NCBI GenBank assembly: GCA_963755635.1
Contig: CAVWKS010000010.1
Span: forward strand, 399,055 to 463,054
Source: AC-32 sp963755635
Lineage (GTDB): Bacteria; Actinomycetota; Thermoleophilia; Gaiellales; Gaiellaceae
DNA: 64,000 nucleotides
Direction: 5' to 3'
The notes below the pieces were generated by a model. It was not told the DNA's origin. It ran no database searches and saw only the letters and a program-made list of their open reading frames with translations. Of this stretch, positions 41,927 through 50,875 are shown in pieces. Made by a program: the position numbers and the translations under genes. How positions within the stretch are numbered: position 1 is the stretch's first letter; each line of letters starts with the position of its first letter.

Positions 41927-43105
41927 CTGCCGAGCTCCCGCTCGTAGCGGTGCACCTCGTCGAGCGCGGACGACTTCGTCACGAGGCTGTGGTCGAAGAG
42001 CTTCTTGCGCTCGGCCTGGCTCAGCTGCGAGGTCAGCAGCGGGCTCTCGTAGACCGTCCGGTAGAGCCGCACGTTCCCGACCACGTTCCACGGGACGCCC
42101 TGGTAGACGGCGACGTGCCCGTCCGCCTGGGCGCCGACGAAGTGCGAGCGCCAGAGGCCCCAGACGGCGAACGAGCAGGCGAGCAGCGCGACGACGACGA
42201 GCGACGCGAAGACGAAGCCGCGGCGCAGCGGGTGGCGGTCCTCGCGGTCGCGCTGCCTCGGCGCAGCCTCTTCGTCGACTGCGATCGGCTTGACTCCCGT
42301 CGAGCTCGTCGAGCGTGTCCTCCTCGTCGTCGGCCTGCTCCTGCGGCGGCGGCAGCGCGACCGTGTGCTCCTCGGTGCGCTGCTGCCCGCCGGCGTCGAG
42401 CTCGAAGAAGACGACGGTGATGTTGTCCTCGCCCCCGCCGCGGTTGGCCGCCCGCACGAGCGCCTTCGCGGCTGCCTGCAGGTCGCCGCGGTTGCGCTCG
42501 GTCTCGCCCAGGATCGTGTCGTCGTCGACCATCGTCGTCAGGCCGTCGGAGCAGAGCAGGAAGAGATCGCCCGGCTTCGCCTCGACCTCGAACGTGTCGA
42601 CGTCGACGTTCGGGTCGGTGCCGAGCGCGCGCGTGACGACCGACCGCTGCGGGTGCGTCTCGGCTTCCTCCGGCGAGAGCTTCCCGCTGCGGACGAGCTC
42701 CGCGACGAGCGAGTGGTCCTCGGTCAGCTGCTCGAGCTCGCCGCCGCGCACGAGGTATGCCCGCGAGTCGCCGACGTGGCCGATCCAGACGATGTCCCCC
42801 TCGACGAGCGCGACCGTGATCGTCGTCCCCATGCCCGACGCGGCGGCGTCCTGCGTCTGGCGCTCGTAGATGCGGCGGTTCGCCTCCTGGATCAGCGCGT
42901 CGACGTGGCGGCGCGGGTCGCCGCCGTCGGGGCCCGAGTTCTCGCGCAGCGCGGTCGCCGCCAGGCGCGAGGCGAGCTCGCCGGCCTGCGCGCCGCCGAT
43001 CCCGTCGGCCACGGCGAACAGCGGCGGCTCGCAGACGTACGAATCCTCGTTGTGCCGTCGCCGCCGGCCCGGGTCGGTCGCCGCGGCGCTCCGCTTGACC
43101 TTCAC
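41923..43105 (-). CDS. pstP: PP2C-family Ser/Thr phosphatase PstP (frame-shifted)
   Basis: A membrane PP2C/SpoIIE-fold phosphatase that reverses PknB-type phosphorylation. The catalytic domain has GRRRRHNEDSY, FAVADGIGGAQAGELAS, GTTITVAL, GHVGDSRAYL, LFLLCSDGLT and GGEDNITVVFF, giving the metal-binding Asp set. A frame change near 42296-42302 precedes a second-frame segment IAVDEEAAPRQRDRED, a membrane helix (FVFASLVVVALLACSFAVW) and an outer tail ending at 41923. This restores the usual PstP topology of about 394 residues. Confidence 0.9.
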
Positions 43106-43605
43106 GTCTCGTACCTCAGCTCGGTCTCGCCGACGCGGACGACATCGCCCGGGGTGAGCCGCTTCGGGTGCTTCAGCCGGATCCCGTTCAGGTACGTCCC
43201 GTTGGTGGAGCCGATGTCCTCGACCCAGACGCCGTCACGGCGCGGCTCGACCTTGGCGTGCCGCGACGACGCGTACTCGTCGCGATCGAGCGGCACGTCG
43301 TTCTGCGAGCCGCGCCCGAGCGTCAGCGGCGCCGAGTCGAGCTCCCACTCCTCGCCCTCCTCGAGCGCCGGGCTCTTGAGGACGACGAGCCTGCCGGCCT
43401 CGACGGCGGGTTCCTCGCCGAGCCCGGGAATCGAGCCGGGCGCGAGCACGAAGCTCTCCTGCGGCAGGCTGACGTCGCGGGCGGCAGCGCGCACGATCCG
43501 CCAGATGAAGAGGTAGAGCAGGACGAGAAAGACGATCTTCAGGACGAGCAGGGCCTCCGCGACCGCGATCGAGCCGAAGATCAAGCCCGCTCCCGGCGCC
43601 GGCAA
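43102..43605 (-). CDS. fhaB: Membrane-anchored FHA-domain protein (FhaB-like)
   Basis: A 167-residue protein with an N-terminal membrane helix (ALLVLKIVFLVLLYLFIWRIV) and a C-terminal FHA domain (LTLGRGSQNDVPLD, SSRHAKVEP, DIGSTNGTYLNG) that binds phosphothreonine. It matches mycobacterial FhaB/FipA, which links PknB to the wall machinery. The start is uncertain: TTG 43605 gives the full frame, but no clear Shine-Dalgarno or -10 box was found and an internal TTG seven codons later is possible. The gene overlaps pstP by four bases. Confidence 0.85.
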   Translation of the reverse strand: MPAPGAGLIFGSIAVAEALLVLKIVFLVLLYLFIWRIVRAAARDVSLPQESFVLAPGSIPGLGEEPAVEAGRLVVLKSPALEEGEEWELDSAPLTLGRGSQNDVPLDRDEYASSRHAKVEPRRDGVWVEDIGSTNGTYLNGIRLKHPKRLTPGDVVRVGETELRYET

Positions 43606-43680
43606 AGCCGCCGCCTCCGCTCTTGGCCCGCTCCGGCCGCGGCGAAGCCGCGACCTCCGCTCCTGTGCGGCTCCGTCGAG
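43601..43680. repeat. Imperfect GC-rich tandem repeat between the two FHA genes
   Basis: Two similar ~36-base units on the plus strand (AAAGCCGCCGCCTCCGCTC near 43604; GAAGCCGCGACCTCCGCTC near 43648), each able to form GCGGCTT/AAGCCGC-type hairpins. They fill most of the gap and reach the fhaB start. Confidence 0.4.
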
Positions 43681-43717
43681 CCTACGCCGCTGATGAGCTC
43701 TGTCAAGCCTACGCTCA

Positions 43718-44488
43718 TTACTCTTCCTCCGTCTCCCGCCGGAAGACGAGCTCGGTCGAGCCGAGCGTGATTCGGTCGCCCTGGCGCAGCTTCGCCCGCT
43801 TCTGGCGGCGTCCGTTCACCTCCATCCCGTTCGTGGAGTCGAGGTCGATCGCCCAGTAGGCCGCGCCCTCCTGGCGCACCTCGGCGTGCTTGCGCGAGAC
43901 GTTCGCGTCGGCCAGCTGGATGTCGCAGTCCTTCGAGCGGCCGATGGTGGTCTCGATCCCGTGGAGCTCGTGCTTCGTCCCGTTCACCTCGAGGCTGACC
44001 GTCTCGCGGCCGAGCCCGAGGTCCTCAACGGAGACCGCCTCGGTCTCGACCGGCTTGCGGTAGACCATCGTCGCGCCGCGCTCCGGCTCCGAGGGCGGCT
44101 CGCCCGGCTTCGCGACCGCGCCCTGCACCATCCGCGTCGCGATCCCGAACTCGCCCATCTCGAGGTCGTCGTCGGTCTCGAACTTGACCACCGGCGGCGA
44201 GAGCAGCTCGTAGCGCTCCTTCCGCGCGTTCTCGGCGATGTAGTCCTGCAGCTCCCGCTGCAGCGATTCCTCGTAGCTCTCGAACTGCTGGCGGTCGGTC
44301 GGCCCGAGGTAGACGACGTACTCGTTCGGCGCGTAGACGCGCGAGACCGAGACCACCTTGTGGTCCTCCATCTCCTTGACGAGCTTCCGCGCCAGCTCGA
44401 CCGGCTGGACGTGAGTGCGGAAAGCCCGTCCGAAGACGCCCTCGAAGAGGCCTTCGATCCGGTTCTCGATGTTTCTGAGGACGCTCAT
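43718..44488 (-). CDS. fhaA: DUF3662/FHA-domain protein FhaA
   Basis: A 256-residue FhaA. The N-terminal DUF3662 domain (residues ~1-120) opens MSVLRNIENRIEGLFEGVFGR and includes YVVYLGPTD; a linker of ~50 residues leads to an FHA domain with TTIGRSKDCDIQLAD, VSRKHAEV and DLDSTNGMEVNG. In mycobacteria FhaA binds phosphorylated MviN and PknB. The upstream region has TAGAGT near 44516 and a CCCGGG/CCCGGG hairpin (44494-44510) but no Shine-Dalgarno. Confidence 0.93.
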   Translation of the reverse strand: MSVLRNIENRIEGLFEGVFGRAFRTHVQPVELARKLVKEMEDHKVVSVSRVYAPNEYVVYLGPTDRQQFESYEESLQRELQDYIAENARKERYELLSPPVVKFETDDDLEMGEFGIATRMVQGAVAKPGEPPSEPERGATMVYRKPVETEAVSVEDLGLGRETVSLEVNGTKHELHGIETTIGRSKDCDIQLADANVSRKHAEVRQEGAAYWAIDLDSTNGMEVNGRRQKRAKLRQGDRITLGSTELVFRRETEEE

Positions 44489-44518
44489 GCGACCCGGGTT
44501 ATGCCCGGGGCTTGAACT

Positions 44519-46117
44519 CTAACCCCGGGCCTTCAGGGCCAGGACGATGCAGGTGAGCCACGCGGTCAGTACGACTGGAATCGCGGCGACAGCGTGTACG
44601 GGCAAGAGCGTGAGCGCGATCATCGCGGCGCCGAGGGCGGCGATCCACCAGAGGCCGCGCGCCCGGGCGAACGGGATCGCAACGGCGACTGCGGCGAGCA
44701 CGAGCGCTTCCCAGAGGAGCTGTGGCCGGTCGGCGACGGCGCGCGCGAGCGCGGCTGCGACCGCGAACGGCTCCTGGCTTCCCGTGATCCCGAGCCCCTT
44801 CGGCGGCGCGGCGCCGGTGAACGGCAGGGCGGTGTGCCTCAGGCCGGCGACGAGCGCGGCGAGCAGGACCGCCGCCGCCACCTGGAGCGCCCGGCGCGGC
44901 AGGCTGCGAATGCCCTGTGACGCCAGCGGCAGCAGGCCGAGCGCGTGGATCGGCGCCAGCAGCGGCCCGGCGATCAGGAAGAGCCCGTCCTGCGGCGCGC
45001 GCCACGAGAGCGCGAGCCAGATGCAGGCGATCGCACCGTAGGCGATCGCGAGGCCGGACGAGATGTTCCCGAGCGGGAAGACCGGCACCGCGAGCGCGAA
45101 CGCCAGCCCGAGGCGGGGGCGCGCCAGCGCGATCCCGAAGGCGACGAGACCGAGGAGCGGCCCGGCGGCCCCCGGATAGAACGGGAGCGCCGCGGCGGTC
45201 CAGCCGGCGAACACGCCCGCCGAGGCCGGGCCGACGAGGCGCAGCGGCAGCGCGAGCGAGATCCCGGGCCCCTTCGTCCGTCCGCGGACCCGTTCGGCGA
45301 GCGCGTCGCGCAGCTCGTGCGCGAGCAGCGCCGCCGGCGGGCGCGCGGCCGGGTCGAGCGAGAGCATCCGGCCGACGAGCGCGCAGAGCGGCTTGGGCAG
45401 GTCGGGCCGCATCTGCTCGAGCGGAGCGGCGCCGGTCTCGATCCGGCTCGCGGTCTCGAGCACGGAGCCGTTCCAGAACGGATGCCAGCCGGCCAGCGCC
45501 TCCCAGAGCATCACGCCGACCGCCCAGATGTCCGCCGCCGGCTCGCCGGGCCCGCCGCGCAGGCGCTCCGGCGGCACGTAGGCCAGCGTCCCCGGCACGT
45601 CCCCGGTGGCCGTCAGCGGCTCCTCCTCCGCCAGCTGGGCCAGCCCGAAGTCGAGCAGCCGGACCGACATCTCGTCGCACTCGGCGACCAGCACATTCGA
45701 CGGCTTCACGTCGCGGTGGACGACCCCGCGCTCGTGTGCGTGTGCCAGGGCCTCGAGCACCTGCGCCGCGGCCTCGACCGCGGTCGCGTCGGTCAGCTCG
45801 CCCGCGCGGAGCGCCTGGCGCAGCGTCTGCCCGGGCACGTACTCGTAGGCGATGTAGACGTTGCGGGTGTCTCGCTCGAGCGCGTAGGCGCGCAGGCAGC
45901 GCTCGTGGCGCAGGCGCGCGGCGGCCAGGGCCTCCCGCTCGGCGCGTGACGCGGCCTTCCCTTCCCGCGGGACGATCTTCAGGGCGACTTCGAGGCCCGT
46001 TCGCTCGTCGCGCGCGAGCCAGACGGAGCCTGACCCGCCGCTGCCGAGGGGCTTGAGCGGCCGGTAGCGCTCCGCCACGAGCTCGCTGGAGGTGAGCGCC
46101 AGGGCCGCTTCGGACAC
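44519..46117 (-). CDS. Serine/threonine protein kinase with polytopic membrane C-terminus
   Basis: A 532-residue protein. The Hanks kinase domain (residues ~18-275) has GSGGSGSVWLARD, VVHRDVKPSNVLV, LLDFGLAQL and VPPERLRGG. The C-terminal ~240 residues contain about eight hydrophobic helices instead of the usual single helix and sensor, so the kinase is tethered to a membrane domain that may itself sense or transport. It starts with GTG and lies immediately before the fhaA gene on the same strand, so the FHA proteins are plausible partners. Confidence 0.87.
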   Translation of the reverse strand: MSEAALALTSSELVAERYRPLKPLGSGGSGSVWLARDERTGLEVALKIVPREGKAASRAEREALAAARLRHERCLRAYALERDTRNVYIAYEYVPGQTLRQALRAGELTDATAVEAAAQVLEALAHAHERGVVHRDVKPSNVLVAECDEMSVRLLDFGLAQLAEEEPLTATGDVPGTLAYVPPERLRGGPGEPAADIWAVGVMLWEALAGWHPFWNGSVLETASRIETGAAPLEQMRPDLPKPLCALVGRMLSLDPAARPPAALLAHELRDALAERVRGRTKGPGISLALPLRLVGPASAGVFAGWTAAALPFYPGAAGPLLGLVAFGIALARPRLGLAFALAVPVFPLGNISSGLAIAYGAIACIWLALSWRAPQDGLFLIAGPLLAPIHALGLLPLASQGIRSLPRRALQVAAAVLLAALVAGLRHTALPFTGAAPPKGLGITGSQEPFAVAAALARAVADRPQLLWEALVLAAVAVAIPFARARGLWWIAALGAAMIALTLLPVHAVAAIPVVLTAWLTCIVLALKARG

Positions 46118-46207
46118 GATCCCTCAGTTTTCGCCCGCCGCCGCGGAATCCTGCGCCCTCCGGGGAACTCGGTAGAGTGAGCCGGCTTTACCCCTGCAAA
46201 GAGGCAT

Positions 46208-47368
46208 ATGAGCGAGAACGATCTCGACATCGACTTCGACTTCTTCGAGGAAGAGCCGGCGACCGAGGAGACCTCGCGGTCGCAGCGGATCATGCGCCGC
46301 GGCCCGCGGGAGCCCGGCGGGCCCGCTCGGCCGCCGCGCGCGCCGCACAACCTGACGCCGCTGCTCAGGCTCGTCGGCCTGATCGCGTTCGCGATCTTGA
46401 TCATCGTCCTGCTCGTCTTCTGGGTCCAGAGCTGCCAGTCGTCCGGGAAGACGAAGTCGTACAAGAGCTACATGACGAAGATCTCCGACCTCGGCTCGAC
46501 GTCGCAGCAGATCGGCCGCCAGCTCGGGCGGGCGCTCCTCACGCCAGGAGTCAAGCGCGCACAGCTGCAGCAGCAGGTCTCCGGGCTCGCGCGCCAGCAG
46601 GAGCAGGACGTCAACCGGGCGCGCGCGATCACGCCGCCGGGCCCGCTGCGCGACGAGCAGCAGGCCGTCATCCAGGCGCTCGAGTACCGGGTCAGCGGCC
46701 TGGCCGGCCTCGCGAACGCGCTCGGCACGATCGGAACCGTCAAGAACACGGACACGGCGGCGGCGCAGCTCGCCTCACAGATGCGGCGCCTGCTAGCGAG
46801 CGACGTCATCTGGGACGACTCGTTCAAGGGCCCGTCCCAGACCGAGCTCGCTCGCCAGGGCGTCACCGGCACGAACGACAACGGCGGCCCGCTCGTGCCC
46901 TCCTCGGCATTCCTGCAGAACTCGGAGCTGGCTTCGACGAGCGCGATGAGCCAGATCGTCTCGCGGCTGAAGGGCGCTGCCACGGCCGGTCAGAACTGCC
47001 CGTGCGGCACCGGCCTGGTATCGACGAAGGTGCAACCGGCGGGGACCGAGCTCAACACCACGCAGAACACCATCAGAGTGACCGTCAACATGGCGTTCGA
47101 GGTGACGGTCAAGAACACCGGCAACTCGCAGGTCTTCTCGGTGCCGGTCACGCTGACGATCGAGCAGGCGAAGGGCAAGAACATCGTCAAGACGACGAAG
47201 ATCGACTTCCTCGACGTCGGCGCCGAGACGACGGTCACCTTCCGCAACGTGTCGAACGTGAGCTTCGCCCAGTCGGCAACGGTCAAGGTCGAGGTGAAGC
47301 CAGTGGCCGGCGAGACGAAGACCGACAACAACTCGGCCGACTACCCCGTCATCTTCTCCTACGCATAG
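46208..47368 (+). CDS. Single-pass membrane protein with C-terminal CARDB-like domain
   Basis: A 386-residue protein of unknown function. An acidic, then Arg/Pro-rich cytoplasmic N-terminus leads to a membrane helix near residues 58-76 (LIAFAILIIVLLVFWVQS), a Gln-rich helical region (residues ~85-175) likely to be coiled coil, and a C-terminal beta-sandwich-like domain (VTVNMAFEVTVKNTGNSQVF, TDNNSADYPV) of the CARDB type. AAAGAGG lies just before the ATG and TAGAGT about 30 bases upstream, so this mRNA has a normal leader. Confidence 0.7.
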   Translation: MSENDLDIDFDFFEEEPATEETSRSQRIMRRGPREPGGPARPPRAPHNLTPLLRLVGLIAFAILIIVLLVFWVQSCQSSGKTKSYKSYMTKISDLGSTSQQIGRQLGRALLTPGVKRAQLQQQVSGLARQQEQDVNRARAITPPGPLRDEQQAVIQALEYRVSGLAGLANALGTIGTVKNTDTAAAQLASQMRRLLASDVIWDDSFKGPSQTELARQGVTGTNDNGGPLVPSSAFLQNSELASTSAMSQIVSRLKGAATAGQNCPCGTGLVSTKVQPAGTELNTTQNTIRVTVNMAFEVTVKNTGNSQVFSVPVTLTIEQAKGKNIVKTTKIDFLDVGAETTVTFRNVSNVSFAQSATVKVEVKPVAGETKTDNNSADYPVIFSYA

Positions 47369-47371
47369 TCG

Positions 47372-47854
47372 ATGAGCTTCTCGAGCGCGACCGCTGCCTG
47401 GATCGCGATCGGCGCCGCCGCTGTCGCGGTCGTGGCTCTGCTGGTCGCGCTCTGGATCTGGCTGCGGGTCAAGCGCCTGCGCGCGGCCCAGGCGACGTTG
47501 CTCGGGGGCGGGAAGTCCGATCTGGTCGACTTCGCCGTCTCGCTGCAGGGCCGGATCGACGACCTGCACCGCGCCGTGGACGAGGTCGCGGCCGGGCTCG
47601 TCCGGGTCGACCGCCGCGTGGACGAATCCGTTCGGAACATCTCGATTGTCCGCTACGACGCCTACCAGGACACCGGCGGGCACCAGTCGGCCTCGCTCGC
47701 CGTGCTCGACTCGCAGCGCACCGGTGTCGTCGTCAGCGCGATCCAGGGCCGCGATTACGCGCGGATCTACATGAAGGAGCTCGACCGCGGCCGGCCGTCC
47801 GTCGCGTTGTCGCCGGAAGAAGCCGAGGCCGTTGAGCGTGCCATGTCTCGCTAG
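47372..47854 (+). CDS. DUF4446 family membrane protein
   Basis: A 160-residue protein of the DUF4446 family. One N-terminal membrane helix (WIAIGAAAVAVVALLVALWIWL) is followed by a helical region and the family block RYDAYQDTGGHQSASLAVLDSQRTGVVVS-type with SAIQGRDYARIYMKEL and a closing LSPEEAEAVERAM. The function is unknown. It starts three bases after the preceding gene, so the two form an operon. Confidence 0.8.
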   Translation: MSFSSATAAWIAIGAAAVAVVALLVALWIWLRVKRLRAAQATLLGGGKSDLVDFAVSLQGRIDDLHRAVDEVAAGLVRVDRRVDESVRNISIVRYDAYQDTGGHQSASLAVLDSQRTGVVVSAIQGRDYARIYMKELDRGRPSVALSPEEAEAVERAMSR

Positions 47855-47857
47855 AGT
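47852..47857 (+). promoter_or_regulatory. Putative -10 box TAGAGT for the HNH gene
   Basis: TAGAGT overlaps the upstream stop codon and ends eight bases before the ATG at 47866, giving a leaderless mRNA. Confidence 0.45.
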
Positions 47858-47865
47858 TTTGGCCG

Positions 47866-48390
47866 ATGCAGCAGGTTCTTGTTTTGAACGCGAGTTACGA
47901 GCCTTTGAACGTCACAACCGTTCGGCGTGCGCACGTGCTCGTGTTCAAGGGCAAGGCCGAGGTGATCGAGGAGCTCGAGGAGCCTCTCAGATCCGCTACG
48001 GACACCTATCCGCGGCCCCACGTGATTCGGCTCGTCACCTACGTGCGAGTGCCGCGCACGCTCCAGCGAAAGATCTCGCGGCGCGCTCTGTTCGCGCGTG
48101 ACGGCTGGCGCTGCGTCTACTGCGGCGAGAGCAGCGGCCGCCTGACGCTCGACCACGTCGTCCCGCGGAGCCGCGGAGGCGAGTCGGTCTGGGAAAACGT
48201 CGTCACCTCGTGCGCGCCCTGCAACATGCGCAAGGGCAACCGCCTGCCGGAGGAGGTCTCGATGGCGCTCCGCGCCAAGCCGCGGCCGCCGGCCCCGGTG
48301 CTGTTCATCCATCTCGCGACGCCGCGGATCCCGCACGGCTGGCAGCCGTACCTGCGCGGCCTGACCGAAGCCTCGACCGCAACCGCGTGA
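47866..48390 (+). CDS. HNH endonuclease domain protein
   Basis: A 174-residue protein of the widespread actinobacterial HNH family. An N-terminal domain (VLVLNASYEPLNVTTVRRA) is followed by the HNH zinc-finger nuclease motif: CVYCGESSGRLTLDHVVPRSRGG and CAPCNMRKGNRLPEE, with two CxxC pairs and the catalytic DH. It is a general chromosomal member rather than an obvious mobile or defence nuclease; its cellular role is not established. Confidence 0.9.
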   Translation: MQQVLVLNASYEPLNVTTVRRAHVLVFKGKAEVIEELEEPLRSATDTYPRPHVIRLVTYVRVPRTLQRKISRRALFARDGWRCVYCGESSGRLTLDHVVPRSRGGESVWENVVTSCAPCNMRKGNRLPEEVSMALRAKPRPPAPVLFIHLATPRIPHGWQPYLRGLTEASTATA

Positions 48391-48443
48391 CCTGACCGGC
48401 CGCGGCGGCGTATGCACGCCGTCATGCGAACCGGGAGGACACG

Positions 48444-49149
48444 ATGAAGATCGCAACGGTCGCGGCGCTCGCCGCGGCACTCGCAACCGCCGTCGCCTTC
48501 GCGGGCGTCGGCCGGCCGGGCGCGGCGCACGGGTCGCCTGCTCAGGCCCAGCGAACGGTCACGGTCGACGGCGTCGGCACGGCCCGCGGTGTCCCCGACA
48601 CGGCGCAACTCAGCTTCGGGGTCGAGGAGCAAGCGGCGACCGCGCCGGCGGCGCTCGCAGCAGCGGGCGACAAGATGCGCCGCATCCTCGCGGCCCTGCG
48701 CCAGGCGGGGATCGCGAAGGCCGACCTGCAGACGCAGGACGTCTCCGTCTACCCGCGCACGACCGAGTTCGGGCGCGCCAGACGGCTTCAGCGCGAGCAC
48801 GACGGTCTCGGCGACGGTGCACGACGTCTCGCGGACGGGCAAGGTCATCGACGCGGCAGTCGCGGCCGGTGCCGACAACAGTTCCGGCCCCGAGCTCAGC
48901 CGCGTGAACACGGCCTCCTTGACGGAGCAGGCGCTCCGCGACGCGTTCCAGAACGCGCGCTCGAAGGCGCAGGCGCTGGCTCAGGAGGCCGGCGGTCAGG
49001 TCGGCGAGCTGATCCGGATCGAGGAGAACGGCCAGGCGCCGCAGCCGGAGCCGTACTTCCGCGCGGCCGCGCTGGACCAATCGACGCCGATCGCCCGCGG
49101 CACGCAGACGGTGCAGGCAAGCGTGACGGTGACGTTCAGCCTCGGGTAA
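48444..49149 (+). CDS. SIMPL-domain (DUF541) secreted protein (frame-shifted)
   Basis: An exported SIMPL-family protein. A signal peptide (VAALAAALATAVAFAGV) is followed by TVTVDGVGTARGVPDTAQLSFGV, a typical SIMPL opening. The first frame is lost near 48777-48782 after TEFGRA; the second frame resumes DGFSASTTVSATVHDVSRTG, GPELSRVN, ARSKAQALAQEAG and ends VTVTFSLG at 49149. One base change gives about 235 residues, normal for the family. The role is envelope-associated and unclear. Confidence 0.8.
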
Positions 49150-49831
49150 CCGGCAGCCCGAGCTGCTCCCACTCGCTCCAGGAGCCCGGGTAGAGCTTGC
49201 CCTCGCGCCCTTGGAGCCAGAGCCGGTGCAGGGTGACGCAGGCGGTCACGCCCGAGCCGCAGTAGGCGACGAGCTCCCCGTCCGGCAGGTCGGGGAGCGG
49301 GTCGTTCCAGGGCGCGTTGCGGGCGCCCGGGATGCGGCCCGGAACCTTGTCGATCGGGTTCTCCTCGCCGTGGAACCGGTCCGGCACGCGCGCGTCCACG
49401 ATGACCAGCTCGTCGAGCCGCCTCGACAGCTCATCGGCCTCGATCGTGTCGTCGCTTCGCGGCAGCGTGTCGAAGATTCCCGGAGCGATCTCCTCCTCGC
49501 CCGCCCGGAGCGGCCCGCGCCAGCACTCGAAGTCGATCACAGCGCAGTCGTCGTGCCCGAAGTGGCGCAGCAGCCACCAGAGCCGCTCGGCCCCGCCCAT
49601 GTTCCCGTAGGCGACGACGAAGACGCCGTAGCCGATCCCGGCCCGCGAGGCCGCCCGCGCGAAGTCGCGAGCCTCCGGCAGCGGATGGCGCCCTCGCTCG
49701 CCCGGAGGCGCGCTCAGGTCCGTGTCGACGTCGAGGAACGACGCGCCCGGGATGTGGCCGGCGAGGTAGAGCTCCCGCCCGCGCCCGGGCTCGGTGATTT
49801 CCCAGCGGCAGTCGACGAACTGGTAGCGCAC
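49136..49831 (-). CDS. Two-domain thiosulfate/3-mercaptopyruvate sulfurtransferase
   Basis: A 231-residue rhodanese tandem. The inactive first domain has LYLAGHIPGASFLDVDTDL and VVAYGNMGG in place of a Cys loop; the second has VIVDARVPDRFHGE, GRIPGARNAPW and the active-site loop VAYCGSGVTAC. It transfers sulfur from thiosulfate or 3-mercaptopyruvate to an acceptor. The CGSGVT loop is closer to mercaptopyruvate-type enzymes. The GTG start is kept since it precedes the first strand. The 3' end overlaps the SIMPL gene by 14 bases. Confidence 0.88.
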   Translation of the reverse strand: MRYQFVDCRWEITEPGRGRELYLAGHIPGASFLDVDTDLSAPPGERGRHPLPEARDFARAASRAGIGYGVFVVAYGNMGGAERLWWLLRHFGHDDCAVIDFECWRGPLRAGEEEIAPGIFDTLPRSDDTIEADELSRRLDELVIVDARVPDRFHGEENPIDKVPGRIPGARNAPWNDPLPDLPDGELVAYCGSGVTACVTLHRLWLQGREGKLYPGSWSEWEQLGLPVTRG

Positions 49832-49861
49832 GGGCCCTAGCTTGCACCTCCCAATGTTGCG

Positions 49862-50401
49862 ATGATCATCGAAGTGCCGAAGATCCGCCTGACGCTTGTC
49901 GGGCTTCTGGCTTTGCAGCGGGGGCGGCGCTTCTGATCACGGTGATGAGCGCGCGGGCGACGAGCAACCGCAACCTGTGACGGGCACGATCACGAGGGTC
50001 GACAACACGGTGCAGACGCCACCGCCCACGGCGACTGCGGCGTGCCGCCCGACAAGTCCGGCTGCGGCACGAAGGCGCTCTATCGGGCGAAGAGCGAGGT
50101 CCAGGGTTACGACCGCCGCCGCCTGATTGCCGATCTCGGCAGCGAGGAGTTCGGGTACACACGCGGCCGGGAGGTCGCGTGCCACATCGGCGAGCTGGAT
50201 CTGTTCAGCAGCCCGCCGAGCCTCGCGGGCGGAAATCGGCGCGGCGAGCTCCTGATCAAGATGCCGCGCGCGAGCGCGCTGCGTCGCCGCGTTCTGAATG
50301 TGCCCGGCTCGAGCCACAAGAAGAGCTCGTCGACCGAAGGCGACACGACCTTCACCGAGGACGTGACGCGCACGGTCACGGTCACCTTCAAGCGCCGCTA
50401 G
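49862..50401 (+). pseudogene. Putative lipoprotein broken by two frame changes
   Basis: The pieces make sense only when joined across frames. The first gives a signal start (PKIRLTLVGLLA); removing one T near 49920 places a lipobox Cys after LLA, followed by CSGGGASDHGDERAGDEQPQ and VTGTITRVDNTVQTPPP. A second change near 50030 leads to HGDCGVPPDKSGCGTKALYR and a domain ending TFTEDVTRTVTVTFKRR at 50401. No family was recognised. It could be a real lipoprotein with sequencing errors or a decayed gene; alone, the last piece (50042-50401) would be called hypothetical. Confidence 0.45.
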
Positions 50402-50410
50402 GAGAACTGT

Positions 50411-50815
50411 CTAGCCGCTCGAGGTAGTCGTGAAGCGGCCCCGGGATGAGCCGTGGACGACCGCCGAGAACTCCGGGTGCTCCTTGCTCAGCTGTCGGAA
50501 CGACTGCTCGAAGAGCGTGAGCAGGCGCATCGGCGTCTCGGCGATGATCGCCGCCGTCCTTCGCCCGGTCAGGAGGAGCCCGATCTCACCGAAGAGCTCG
50601 CCCTCACCGAGCTTCGCCACGACCGCTCCGTCCTGCTCGATCCGCGCAATGCCCTCGAGGATCGCGAACAGCTCGTAGGCGTAGTCGCCCTGGCGCGCGA
50701 TGAGCGCACCTTTCGGCATCTTCACCTCGTCGAACGCCTCGGCCAGGTCGGCTCGGACTGCCGCGGGCAGCTCGGCGAGGCTCGGCACGAGCTCGATCGC
50801 GGCGGGGTCGACCAC
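50411..50815 (-). CDS. Cyclic-nucleotide-binding domain protein
   Basis: A 134-residue single cNMP-binding-like domain: IARQGDYAYELFAILEGIARI, then GELFGEIGLLLTGRRTAAII (the phosphate-binding cassette region) and PMRLLTLFEQSF. There is no DNA-binding domain, so it is a stand-alone sensor module. The cassette is close to that fused to the FAD oxidoreductase at 23243. GTG 50815 is chosen because TATCGT lies six bases upstream; TTG at 50851 would extend it by 12 residues. Confidence 0.8.
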   Translation of the reverse strand: MVDPAAIELVPSLAELPAAVRADLAEAFDEVKMPKGALIARQGDYAYELFAILEGIARIEQDGAVVAKLGEGELFGEIGLLLTGRRTAAIIAETPMRLLTLFEQSFRQLSKEHPEFSAVVHGSSRGRFTTTSSG

Positions 50816-50821
50816 GGCGTG

Positions 50822-50827
50822 ACGATA
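50822..50827 (-). promoter_or_regulatory. Putative -10 box TATCGT for the cNMP gene
   Basis: TATCGT on the minus strand ends six bases before the GTG at 50815. Confidence 0.4.
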
Positions 50828-50875
50828 TTCCGGCGACCCGGATTGCGCCAAGCTCGTAGCCAGGTTGTAACCAGT

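Noticed and set aside
39122..43105. A single 1327-codon minus-strand frame spanning pstP, rodA and pbpA
   Set aside because: It is an artefact of high GC and three frame changes. Recognisable motifs move to other frames after 42300, 41590 and 40193, and resume as separate genes with overlapping starts and stops.
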